Positions 57,521 through 64,000 of a DNA stretch of 64,000 nucleotides are shown piece after piece (within the stretch, counting starts at the first letter, position 1; every line of letters begins with the position of its first letter). The notes below the pieces were generated by a model that saw nothing but the letters and a program-made list of their open reading frames with translations, was not told where the DNA came from and did no database searches. A program made the translations under genes and the position numbers. The stretch comes from Auraticoccus monumenti (GTDB taxonomy: Bacteria > Actinomycetota > Actinomycetes > Propionibacteriales > Propionibacteriaceae): assembly GCF_900101785.1 (NCBI RefSeq), contig NZ_LT629688.1, positions 992,001-1,056,000 of the forward strand, in the 5' to 3' direction.

Positions 57521-58791
57521 GCGCCGGTCCGGTCGAGCCGCTGCAGCTCGTACGGGGCCGGGTGGCGGTGGTCGGTGGCGGGCTGGCGGCGGTCAGCCTG
57601 GTGCAGACGCTGCGGGCGGGCGGCTTCGTCGGTGCGCTGAGCGTGCTCGAGGCCGGGCCCGAACCCCACGACCGTCCTCCGCTCAGCAAGGCCTACCTCG
57701 CCGGGCGCCTCGGCCCCGACCAGCTGGCCCTCGTCCCGCCGACGTGGTGGGCCGAGCAGTCGGTGGACCTCCGCACCGGGGTGCGCGTCGAGGGGCTGGT
57801 CCGGCAGGCCGACGGCTCCCTGGTCGTGCTCGCCGACGGGGCGGAGGTCCCGGCCGACCGGGTGGTGCTGGCCAGCGGCGGTCGGCCGCGGCGTCCTCCC
57901 GTCCCGGGTGCCGAGCACGCGCTGGTCCTCCGTGACCGCGTCGACGCCGACGTCCTCCGCGACCGGCTGGGACCGGGGCACCGGCTGGTCGTGGTGGGCG
58001 GCGGGCTGGTCGGCTCGGAGGTGGCCGCCACGGCGCTGACCCTGGGCTGCCAGGTCACCGTGGTCGACCCGCAGGTCCCGTTGACCGCTCTGCTGGGTCA
58101 CGAGCTGGCGGTGTGGCTGCACCTGCTGCACCGGGAGCGGGGCGTCGTCCTGGTGGCTGACGGGGTGGACCGGATCGAGTCGGGCTCGGTCCACGTCCCC
58201 GGTGCGGTGATCCCGGCCGACACGGTCCTCGTCGCCACCGGGCTGCTGCCGGAGGTGCCCGTGGTCGGGGTCGTCCCCGCCGGCGTCGAGGCGGGGACCC
58301 CGGAGGCGGTCGGTGCGGTCGAGGTGCTGACCCGGACCGAGGACGGTGCGGTGCTGGTCGACGAGGCCGGACGGTCCTCGGTGCCCGGGGTGCTCGCGGT
58401 GGGCGACTGCAGCGGGCGCTCGGCGGGCGGGCGCTCGGCCGGGCACTGGGACTCCGCGCGTCTGGACGCCGAGGCCGCAGCGGCCGGGCTGCTGGGGCTC
58501 CCGCTGCCGGTGCGCGGGCCGTCCTGGTTCTGGTCGGACCGTCACGGCCACCACCTGGAGGTGCTCGGCGCGCCGGCGGCCGCCGAGCAGCTGGTGACCC
58601 GCGGCGTCGTCGGCGAGCCGCCGTTCAGCTGCTTCGGGCTCACCGGCGGCCGGGTCGTGTCCGCCGCCAGCGTCGACGACCCGGCCGCGGTCAAGGTGGC
58701 CCGCCGGCTGGCGGCCCTGGGCACCGCGGTCGACCCCGCCGCCCTCGCCGACCCCGCCACCGACCTCCGCCGCCTCGCCCGCGCCCGCTGA
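57517..58791 (+). CDS. FAD-dependent ferredoxin reductase (putidaredoxin reductase-like)
   Basis: 424 residues from ATG 57517 (ATGA overlap). The FAD-binding VAVVGGGLAAVSLVQTL, NAD(P)-binding LVVVGGGLVGSEVAATAL and GVLAVGDCSGR segments are those of the two-Rossmann reductases, with the reductase C-domain from ~325. It passes electrons from NAD(P)H to the preceding Rieske ferredoxin. Final acceptor unknown. Confidence 0.9.
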   Translation: MSAGPVEPLQLVRGRVAVVGGGLAAVSLVQTLRAGGFVGALSVLEAGPEPHDRPPLSKAYLAGRLGPDQLALVPPTWWAEQSVDLRTGVRVEGLVRQADGSLVVLADGAEVPADRVVLASGGRPRRPPVPGAEHALVLRDRVDADVLRDRLGPGHRLVVVGGGLVGSEVAATALTLGCQVTVVDPQVPLTALLGHELAVWLHLLHRERGVVLVADGVDRIESGSVHVPGAVIPADTVLVATGLLPEVPVVGVVPAGVEAGTPEAVGAVEVLTRTEDGAVLVDEAGRSSVPGVLAVGDCSGRSAGGRSAGHWDSARLDAEAAAAGLLGLPLPVRGPSWFWSDRHGHHLEVLGAPAAAEQLVTRGVVGEPPFSCFGLTGGRVVSAASVDDPAAVKVARRLAALGTAVDPAALADPATDLRRLARAR

Positions 58792-58930
58792 CCCGCCCCG
58801 CCGACCCGCCCAGCCCCGGCGGCCATCGACCCGCCCCGCGGACCCGGCCGCCTCCCCGGCCCACCGGTGCGCGCCGCCCGCCCGCGCTGCTCGCCCTGCC
58901 CGCGCTGCTCGCTGCCCGCCCACATGACCC

Positions 58931-59000
58931 ACGTTGCCCCGTCTACGGGCACTCTCCCCCGCCTATAGACGGGGCTAAGTGCCCGTAGACGGGGCAACGT
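58931..59000. repeat. Perfect 23-bp inverted repeat
   Basis: Arms 58931-58953 and 58978-59000 are exact reverse complements (ACGTTGCCCCGTCTACGGG... and mirror), with a 24-nt loop that carries a third related TAGACGGGG copy. It lies 140 bp after the reductase stop and just before a heptamer array. It could act as a terminator, or be a palindromic mobile or regulatory repeat. Confidence 0.8.
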
Positions 59001-59003
59001 CGC

Positions 59004-59105
59004 GGGGTGCGGGGTGCGGGGTGCGGGGTGCGGGGTGCGGGGTGCGGGGTGCGGGGTGCGGGGTGCGGGGGTGCGGGGGTGCGGGGGTGCGGGGGCGCGG
59101 GGTGC
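59004..59105. repeat. GGGGTGC tandem repeat array
   Basis: Nine GGGGTGC units (59004-59066), three GGGGGTGC (59067-59090), one GGGGGCGC and one more GGGGTGC. Runs of four or five G every 7-8 nt on one strand favour G-quadruplex formation and slippage. It ends about 50 bp before the promoter of the next gene. Confidence 0.95.
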
Positions 59106-59151
59106 CCGGGACGCAGAGGGTCGAGGACGTCGCGGCGACCGGGTCGGGCAC

Positions 59152-59166
59152 TAGCGTGGCGGGATG
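59152..59166 (+). promoter_or_regulatory. Leaderless-type promoter of the SRPBCC gene
   Basis: TAGCGT (59152-59157), 6 nt, then ATG 59164; no ribosome binding site. Confidence 0.65.
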
Positions 59167-59670
59167 CCTGTCGTCGAGTCCTCCCGCGAGGTGCCGGTCC
59201 CACCGGCGGTCGCCTTCGCCGTCTCCCAGACCACCGGGGCGACGCGCCTGCGCTGGGACCGGTTCATCCGCCGCCAGGTGCTGCTCGACGGCGCCACCGC
59301 CGCGGCGAAGGACGTCCGGACGCTGACCGTGCACCGCGCCGGGTTCCGGATGGTCAGCCGCTACGTCTCCTACCGCCCGCCCACGTCGGTGGGGATGGCC
59401 ATGGAGTCCGGGCCGTGGTTCTTCGAGAGGCTCGGCGGCGGTTGGCGGTTCGCGGAGGTGCCCGGTGACCCCGGGCGCACGCTCGCCACCTGGCGCTACA
59501 ACTTCGGCTGCCGCCCGGCCTGGCTGGCCCCGCTCGCCGAGCGGGTCGGCTCGCTCGTGCTGGGTCGGGAGATCGAGCGCCGTCTGGCCGGCTTCGTCCG
59601 CGGCTGCGCCGACCCGGAGGTGCTCACGGCCGTCGGCGAAGACCCTTCCGCTGTCGGCGCCGAGCAGTAG
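59164..59670 (+). CDS. SRPBCC (polyketide cyclase/START-like) protein
   Basis: 168 residues from ATG 59164. It opens with the usual SRPBCC strand-helix ESSREVPVPPAVAFAVSQ, continues through VHRAGFRMVSRYVSYRPPTSVGM and WRFAEVPGDPGRTLATWRYNF, and ends with a long amphipathic helix (LVLGREIERRLAGFVRGC). Probably binds a hydrophobic ligand. Its stop codon overlaps the promoter of the sigma factor gene. Confidence 0.75.
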   Translation: MPVVESSREVPVPPAVAFAVSQTTGATRLRWDRFIRRQVLLDGATAAAKDVRTLTVHRAGFRMVSRYVSYRPPTSVGMAMESGPWFFERLGGGWRFAEVPGDPGRTLATWRYNFGCRPAWLAPLAERVGSLVLGREIERRLAGFVRGCADPEVLTAVGEDPSAVGAEQ

Positions 59671-59682
59671 AGTCGGCCCATG
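59668..59682 (+). promoter_or_regulatory. Leaderless-type promoter of the sigma factor gene
   Basis: TAGAGT (59668-59673), whose TAG is also the stop codon of the preceding gene, 6 nt, then ATG 59680. Confidence 0.65.
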
Positions 59683-60768
59683 CCGCAGAGCCTCAACACG
59701 GCCGTCTCCGGCCAGGACGCCACCGAGGACGTCGCCCCCGAGGGCCCGGTCGACGACGCCGGGCAGGTCGACCCATGGCCGGGGGACCCCGGGCACGTCG
59801 ACGCCGACTTCATGGAGCTGGTCGCCCCGCTGCGCCGCGAGCTGACCGCCCACTGCTACCGGATGCTCGGCTCGGTGCACGAGGCCGAGGACCTGGTTCA
59901 GGAGACCTACGTCCGCGCCTGGCGCGCCCACGACCGGTTCGAGGGCCGCAGCAGCCTGCGCACCTGGATGTACACCATCGCCACCCGCGTCTGCCTGACC
60001 GCGCTGGAGAAGGGCAAGCGCCGCCCGATGCCCACCGGCCTCGGCCAGCCCGCCACCGACGCACGCGCCGAGCTGGTGGAGCGGACCGAGATCACCTGGC
60101 TCGAGCCCTGGCCGGGGGCGGCCGAGCGGGCCGACCCCGACCCGGCCTCGGTGGTCGTCGGTCACGAGAGCATCCGGCTGGCCTTCGTCGCCGCCCTGCA
60201 GCACCTGACCCCGCTGCAGCGCGCGGTGCTGGTCCTGCGCGAGGTGCTGGGCTACAGCGCCGCCGAGACGGCCTCGGTGCTGCAGACCACGGTGCCGGCG
60301 GTGAACAGCGCCCTGCAGCGCAGCCGGGCCCGGCTGGCCGACCTGCAGCAGAGCTCCGGCGCAGAGGCGTCCACCCTCGACGAGCGCTCCCAGCAGCTGG
60401 TCGAGCGCTACGCCCGGGCCTTCGAGCGCTACGACATCGACGAGATCGTCTCCGTTCTCACCGAGGACGCCGCCTGGGAGATGCCGCCCTTCGTCGGCTG
60501 GTACTCCGGGCCGGAGCAGATCGCCACCCTGATCTCGACCCGCTGCCCGGCCGAGGCGCCCGGTGACATGCGGATGGTCGCCACGACGGCCAACGGCCAG
60601 CCGGCCTTCGGGCTCTACATGCGGGGTCCCGACGGCGTCCACCGCCCGTTCCACCTGCAGGTGCTCTCGGTCCGCCCCCGCGCGGACGGGGAGCGGGTCG
60701 TCGACCACGTCGCCTGCTTCTTCGACCGCAGCCTGTTCCCCCGCTTCGGGCTGCCCGAGACGGTCTGA
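59680..60768 (+). CDS. ECF sigma factor, SigG/TIGR02960 type, with SnoaL-like C-domain
   Basis: 362 residues. After an acidic N-terminal extension, region 2 is RRELTAHCYRMLGSVHEAEDLVQETYVRAWRAHDRFEGRSSLRTWMYTIATRVCLTAL. Region 4 is LTPLQRAVLVLREVLGYSAAETASVLQTTVPAVNSALQRSRARL. Residues ~240-362 form a SnoaL/NTF2-like domain (LVERYARAFERYDIDEIVSVLTEDAAWEMPPF) that tunes activity in place of a classic anti-sigma factor. It matches the M. tuberculosis SigG group. The next gene starts right after its stop. Confidence 0.9.
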   Translation: MPQSLNTAVSGQDATEDVAPEGPVDDAGQVDPWPGDPGHVDADFMELVAPLRRELTAHCYRMLGSVHEAEDLVQETYVRAWRAHDRFEGRSSLRTWMYTIATRVCLTALEKGKRRPMPTGLGQPATDARAELVERTEITWLEPWPGAAERADPDPASVVVGHESIRLAFVAALQHLTPLQRAVLVLREVLGYSAAETASVLQTTVPAVNSALQRSRARLADLQQSSGAEASTLDERSQQLVERYARAFERYDIDEIVSVLTEDAAWEMPPFVGWYSGPEQIATLISTRCPAEAPGDMRMVATTANGQPAFGLYMRGPDGVHRPFHLQVLSVRPRADGERVVDHVACFFDRSLFPRFGLPETV

Positions 60769-61995
60769 GTGCCGGAGCACGCCCCGCCAGCCCACCTCCC
60801 GTCCGTCTCGCGACGCGGGGCGGTGGCGCCGTTCCAGGTGATGAGCATCCTGGACACGGTGGCCCGGATGCGGGCCGCCGGTCGCGACGTGGTCAACCTG
60901 TGCGTGGGGGAGCCGTCGCAGGGGGCGCCGGCGCCCGTCCGCGCCGCCCTGGCCCGCGCCCTCACCGAGGACGTGCCGATGGGCTACTCCGAGGCGTTCG
61001 GGCTGCGGGCGCTGCGTGAGCGGCTGGCCGGCCTGTACGCGGACCGCTACGGCCTGGACGTCGACCCCGGCCGGATCGCCCTCACCACCGGCTCCTCGGG
61101 GGCGTTCCTGCTGACCTTCCTGGCCGCCTTCGACGCCGGTGACCGCGTCGCGCTGGCCCGTCCCGGCTACCCCGCCTACCGCACCATCCTCTCCAGCCTC
61201 GGGTGCGAGGTGGTCGAGCTCGACTGCGGGCCGGAGCAGCGGTTCCAGCCCACCCCGGAGCTGCTGGACGCCGCCGCCGCCGACGGACCGCTGAAGGGGC
61301 TGGTGCTCGCCTCCCCGGCCAACCCCACCGGCACCATGGTCGACGCCGACCAGCTCGCCGCCCTGGCCCGCTGGTGCGCCGACCACGGCACCCGGCTGGT
61401 CAGCGACGAGATCTACCACGGCATCACCGCCGACGGCCGGGTCGGGGACTGCGCCCGTGTCCGCGACCCGTCCGCGGTGGTGATCTCCTCCTTCTCCAAG
61501 TACTGGGGCATGACGGGCTGGCGGCTGGGCTGGGTGGTGCTCCCCGACGACCTGGTGGCCTCGGTCGACGCGCTGGCCGGCAACTACGCGCTCTGCCCGC
61601 CGGTCCCGGCGATGCACGCCGCCCTGGCCGCCTTCGAGCCGGGGTCGGTGGCGGCCGCCGAGGAGGCGGTGCGCGCCCACGCCCGCGCCCGCGAGGTGGC
61701 CCTGGCCGCCGTCCCCGGTCTGGGCTGGGTGGACGTCGCCCCGGCCGACGGTGCCTTCTACCTCTACGCCGGGATCGGGCCGGTGCTCGGCCGCCACGGC
61801 GACTCCCGCCGCTGGTGCGCCGCGCTGCTGGAGGAGCAGGGCGTCGCCCTCACCCCCGGTGTCGACTTCGACCGCGTCCACGGCCACCAGACGGTCCGGC
61901 TGTCCCTGGCCGCCGGTGCCGACCCCGTGGGGCGGGCCCTGGAGCGGGTCGCGGCGTTCCAGACGGCGGCGGGGCCGGCCCCGGCCCGGGGCTGA
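60769..61995 (+). CDS. PLP-dependent aminotransferase, class I
   Basis: 408 residues from GTG 60769, directly after the sigma stop. VVNLCVGEPSQGAPAPV near the N-terminus, LASPANPTGTMVDADQL, SDEIYHGI and SSFSKYWGMTGWRLGW with the PLP lysine in FSK define fold type I, aspartate-aminotransferase-like. RLSLAAG near the end binds the substrate carboxylate. Amino-acid specificity cannot be read from sequence. Confidence 0.9.
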   Translation: MPEHAPPAHLPSVSRRGAVAPFQVMSILDTVARMRAAGRDVVNLCVGEPSQGAPAPVRAALARALTEDVPMGYSEAFGLRALRERLAGLYADRYGLDVDPGRIALTTGSSGAFLLTFLAAFDAGDRVALARPGYPAYRTILSSLGCEVVELDCGPEQRFQPTPELLDAAAADGPLKGLVLASPANPTGTMVDADQLAALARWCADHGTRLVSDEIYHGITADGRVGDCARVRDPSAVVISSFSKYWGMTGWRLGWVVLPDDLVASVDALAGNYALCPPVPAMHAALAAFEPGSVAAAEEAVRAHARAREVALAAVPGLGWVDVAPADGAFYLYAGIGPVLGRHGDSRRWCAALLEEQGVALTPGVDFDRVHGHQTVRLSLAAGADPVGRALERVAAFQTAAGPAPARG

Positions 61996-62000
61996 GCACG

Positions 62001-62681
62001 GTGCGGGTGCCGGCGGGGTCGAGCGAGCCCGTGGTCACGACCTGGGCCGAGGTGGACGTCGCCACGCTGCTCCGGGTCCTCGGCCTCCCGCGTCCGGACC
62101 GGACCGCGGTGGTGGCCGTCGACGGGCGCAGCGGCGCCGGCAAGTCGACCCTGACCGCCCGGCTGGTGGCCGCGGTGCCGGGTTCGGCGGTGGTGGCCAC
62201 CGACGACGTCGCCTGGCACTCGTCGATGTTCGGCTGGGCCGAGGACCTCCGGACCTCCGTCGTCGAGCCCGTTCTCCGCGGGGAGAGGGTGCGCCACCGC
62301 CCGCCCGGCTGGGTGGAGCGGGGGCGGCCCGGCGCGGTCACCGTCGAGGCGGGCCGCTCGGTGCTGCTCGTCGAGGGGGTCGGGGCCTCCCAGCGGGTGC
62401 TCGCCGACGTCCTCGACGCCGCCGTCTGGGTGCAGTCCGACGTCGGCGCCGCCTTCGCGCTGGGGATCGAGCGGGACGTGGCCAGCGGTGTCAACGGCGA
62501 CCGGGACGCGTCGGTGGCCTTCTGGCACGCGTGGGCCGTGGCCGAGGAGCCGTTCCTGGAGGCGGACCAGCCGTGGCAGCGCGCCGACGCCGTGGTGGCC
62601 GGCGTCCCGCTGGCCCGTCGCGACGGGCTGCTCTGGCGACCACCACCGTCCCCCGCGTCGAGCCCGGGCAGCCGGGCGTAA
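62001..62681 (+). CDS. P-loop kinase, uridine-kinase-like
   Basis: 226 residues from GTG 62001, 5 bp after the aminotransferase stop. VVAVDGRSGAGKSTLTARL is the P-loop, followed by VVATDDVAWHSSMFGW and LLVEGVGASQRVL as the base/Walker B regions. The layout matches actinobacterial small ATP-binding proteins annotated as uridine kinase-like. Nucleoside phosphorylation is inferred. Confidence 0.75.
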   Translation: MRVPAGSSEPVVTTWAEVDVATLLRVLGLPRPDRTAVVAVDGRSGAGKSTLTARLVAAVPGSAVVATDDVAWHSSMFGWAEDLRTSVVEPVLRGERVRHRPPGWVERGRPGAVTVEAGRSVLLVEGVGASQRVLADVLDAAVWVQSDVGAAFALGIERDVASGVNGDRDASVAFWHAWAVAEEPFLEADQPWQRADAVVAGVPLARRDGLLWRPPPSPASSPGSRA

Positions 62682-62694
62682 CGTCTGCGCCGTG
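62679..62694 (+). promoter_or_regulatory. Leaderless-type promoter of the ZIP transporter gene
   Basis: TAACGT (62679-62684), overlapping the kinase stop codon, 7 nt, then GTG 62692. Confidence 0.65.
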
Positions 62695-63399
62695 CTCGCT
62701 GCGATCGGTTGGGGGCTGCTGGCCGCCTCGTCCCTGTTCATCGGTGCCCTGCTCGGGGTGGTCCGCACCTGGCGCGACGGCCTGGTCGGGGCCGTGCTGG
62801 CCTTCGGCGCCGGCGCGCTGATCTCCAGCATCTGCTTCGAGCTGGCCGCCGAGGGGTTCCGGGTGGGCGGCGCGGTGCCGGTGGCCCTGGGCGTCGGCGT
62901 CGGCGCGCTGGCCTTCTTCCTCGCCGACCGCGGTGTGGAGCGGCTCGGCGGTCGCGGAGGGGGCGGGTCGGCCGGGTTGCCGCTGGCCCTCGGGGCCCTG
63001 CTCGACGGCATCCCCGAGCAGGCGGTGCTGGGGATCGCGCTGGCCTCGGGGGAGGGGGTGAGCGCCGCCCTGCTGGTGGCCATCATCGTCTCCAACCTGC
63101 CCGAGGGGGTCGGCTCGGCCGCCGACATGCGCGCGGCCGGACGCTCCCGCGGTGCCGTCCTCCGGCTCTGGGCCGGGGTCGCCGTGTTCGCCGCCCTGGC
63201 CACCCTGGTGGGCTACCTGCTGGCCGACCTCCTCAGCCCCGGCTGGCAGGCCGCCATCGACGGGTTCGCCGCCGGAGCGCTGCTGGTGATGCTGGTGGAC
63301 TCGATGGTCCCCGAGGCCCGGGAGAAGGCGAAGGACTACGCCGGGCTGGCCACCGTGCTCGGGTTCGCGGTCGCCGCCGCGCTCTCCGCCTCCGGCTGA
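62692..63399 (+). CDS. ZIP-family divalent metal transporter
   Basis: 235 residues from GTG 62692. Eight hydrophobic segments. LGALLDGIPEQAVLGIAL (normally H-x-x-PE-) and VSNLPEGVGSAADMR contain the two conserved metal-site helices of ZIP/ZupT, with D-x-x-PE and N-x-PEG. The first motif has Asp where Zn-type ZIPs have His. It probably moves Zn or another divalent ion. Confidence 0.85.
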   Translation: MLAAIGWGLLAASSLFIGALLGVVRTWRDGLVGAVLAFGAGALISSICFELAAEGFRVGGAVPVALGVGVGALAFFLADRGVERLGGRGGGGSAGLPLALGALLDGIPEQAVLGIALASGEGVSAALLVAIIVSNLPEGVGSAADMRAAGRSRGAVLRLWAGVAVFAALATLVGYLLADLLSPGWQAAIDGFAAGALLVMLVDSMVPEAREKAKDYAGLATVLGFAVAAALSASG

Positions 63400-63487
63400 G
63401 CCGTCGGTGCGCGCGACGTCGCCCGCACCGCATCCGCCAGCACCCGGGACGAACGCCGGGAATATCGCGCTGGGGCCGCTGCTTGCC

Positions 63488-63507
63488 TTGGTTGACGCTG
63501 CAACCAA
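63488..63507. promoter_or_regulatory. Palindromic operator upstream of the QorB-like gene
   Basis: TTGGTTG-ACGCTG-CAACCAA, perfect 7-bp arms, 16 bp before the ATG. QorB/NmrA-like genes are often controlled by HxlR regulators; the regulator is not in the window. Confidence 0.6.
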
Positions 63508-63522
63508 ATCGGAAGGCTCCTC

Positions 63523-64000
63523 ATGACCATCGCCCTCACCGGTGCCACCGGCCAGCTCGGACGGCTCACCGTCGACGCCCTGCTCTCCCGCGGCACGCCG
63601 GCGGGCGAGGTCGTGGCCGTCGGACGCTCCCCGGAGAAGCTCGCCGCGCTGGCGGGGGCCACGGGGGTCACCACCCGCACCGCGGCCTACGGCGAGGCGG
63701 ACGCCCTGCGTGAGGCGCTCGCCGGGGTCGAGACGCTGCTGCTGATCTCCAGCAGCGAGGTGGGCCAGCGGGTCGAGCAGCACCGCTCGGTGATCGAGGC
63801 CGCCGAGGCGGTCGGGGTCAGCCGCCTCGTCTACACCAGCGCCCCGCGCGCGACCACCACGTCCCTGGTGCTGGCCCCGGACCACAAGGCGACCGAGGAG
63901 CTGCTGGCGGCGTCCGCGCTCACCACGGCCGTGCTGCGCAACAACTGGTACACCGAGGGCTACCGGCCCCAGCTCGAGCAGGCCGCCGCGACCGGTGAGC
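63523..64000 (+). CDS. NAD(P)H-binding NmrA/QorB-like protein (truncated by window end)
   Basis: The first 159 codons are present; the gene runs past the right edge. MTIALTGATGQLGRLTVDALL is the Rossmann Gly motif of NmrA-type SDR proteins, followed by VVAVGRSPEKLAAL, VETLLLISSSEVGQRVEQHRSVIEAAEAVG and the VLRNNWYTEGY segment typical of quinone oxidoreductase QorB. Ribosome binding site GGAAGGCTCC. Probably reduces quinones or senses redox state. Confidence 0.85.
   Translation, partial: MTIALTGATGQLGRLTVDALLSRGTPAGEVVAVGRSPEKLAALAGATGVTTRTAAYGEADALREALAGVETLLLISSSEVGQRVEQHRSVIEAAEAVGVSRLVYTSAPRATTTSLVLAPDHKATEELLAASALTTAVLRNNWYTEGYRPQLEQAAATGE

Noticed and set aside
59004-59105. CRISPR-like array
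   Set aside because: Units are 7-8 bp, without spacers; it is a simple tandem repeat.

Overview
The window is very GC-rich and carries a WhiB-family protein, BTAD/SARP-type and CGNR regulators, a SigG-type ECF sigma factor, Tad pilus genes and many leaderless-type promoters. This points to a high-GC actinobacterium. A Propionibacteriales-like host is a guess; nothing here fixes the genus.

Layout. (1) Positions 1 to about 21.8 kb are the right part of a prophage or phage-derived element. Almost every gene from 71 to 18,396 is on the minus strand in one tightly overlapping early cluster: HNH nucleases, a DnaB-type helicase with loader and initiator, a Rad52-like annealing protein, a Dam-type methylase, a WhiB/zinc-ribbon protein, DUF2303, DUF5131, DUF6221 and DUF550 proteins, and many small zinc or membrane proteins. 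A divergent control region (18,397-18,562) carries five copies of an AGGGCAAACCT-type operator. To its right a six-gene plus-strand operon (18,563-21,714) encodes an HTH protein, an unknown two-domain protein, a small membrane protein, an ImmA/IrrE-like metallopeptidase, a lipoprotein and a DUF3263-like mini-protein. (2) At about 21.8 kb the element ends inside a TadA/CpaF-type ATPase gene: only its last ~118 codons are present, followed by intact tadB, tadC, a small pilin-like gene, two TadE-like genes and a large LysM/BTAD protein. The structural genes, the integrase and the 5' part of tadA must lie left of the window, if they exist. (3) 28.3-33.8 kb holds a serine hydrolase, a DinB protein, an MscS channel and a CGNR regulator divergent from an EamA transporter. 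(4) 34.1-41.8 kb is a sugar locus: LacI regulator with two palindromic operators, ABC importer, a GH172 (DUF2961) enzyme, and a PfkB kinase whose frame stays open into a methyltransferase. (5) 41.8-42.25 kb is an array of four long hairpins between convergent genes. (6) 42.25-45.7 kb is an aldo-keto reductase/MFS/M20 peptidase cluster. (7) 46.0-47.9 kb is a methyltransferase-CDGSH-diiron oxidase operon. (8) 47.9-64 kb has housekeeping and stress genes: CPBP protease, alpha/beta hydrolase, HtrA protease, photolyase, secreted beta-helix protein, Rieske/FAD reductase pair, ECF sigma factor, aminotransferase, nucleoside-kinase-like protein, ZIP transporter and a QorB/NmrA-like protein cut by the window edge.

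How it works together. The prophage appears to use a repressor/operator switch with a metallopeptidase in its lysogenic operon, and its insertion disconnects the Tad motor ATPase from the rest of the pilus operon. This raises the possibility that excision restores pilus assembly. The sugar locus reads as import of a furanosyl oligosaccharide, intracellular hydrolysis by GH172 and phosphorylation by PfkB. Function calls come from reading motifs by eye; no database search was possible.
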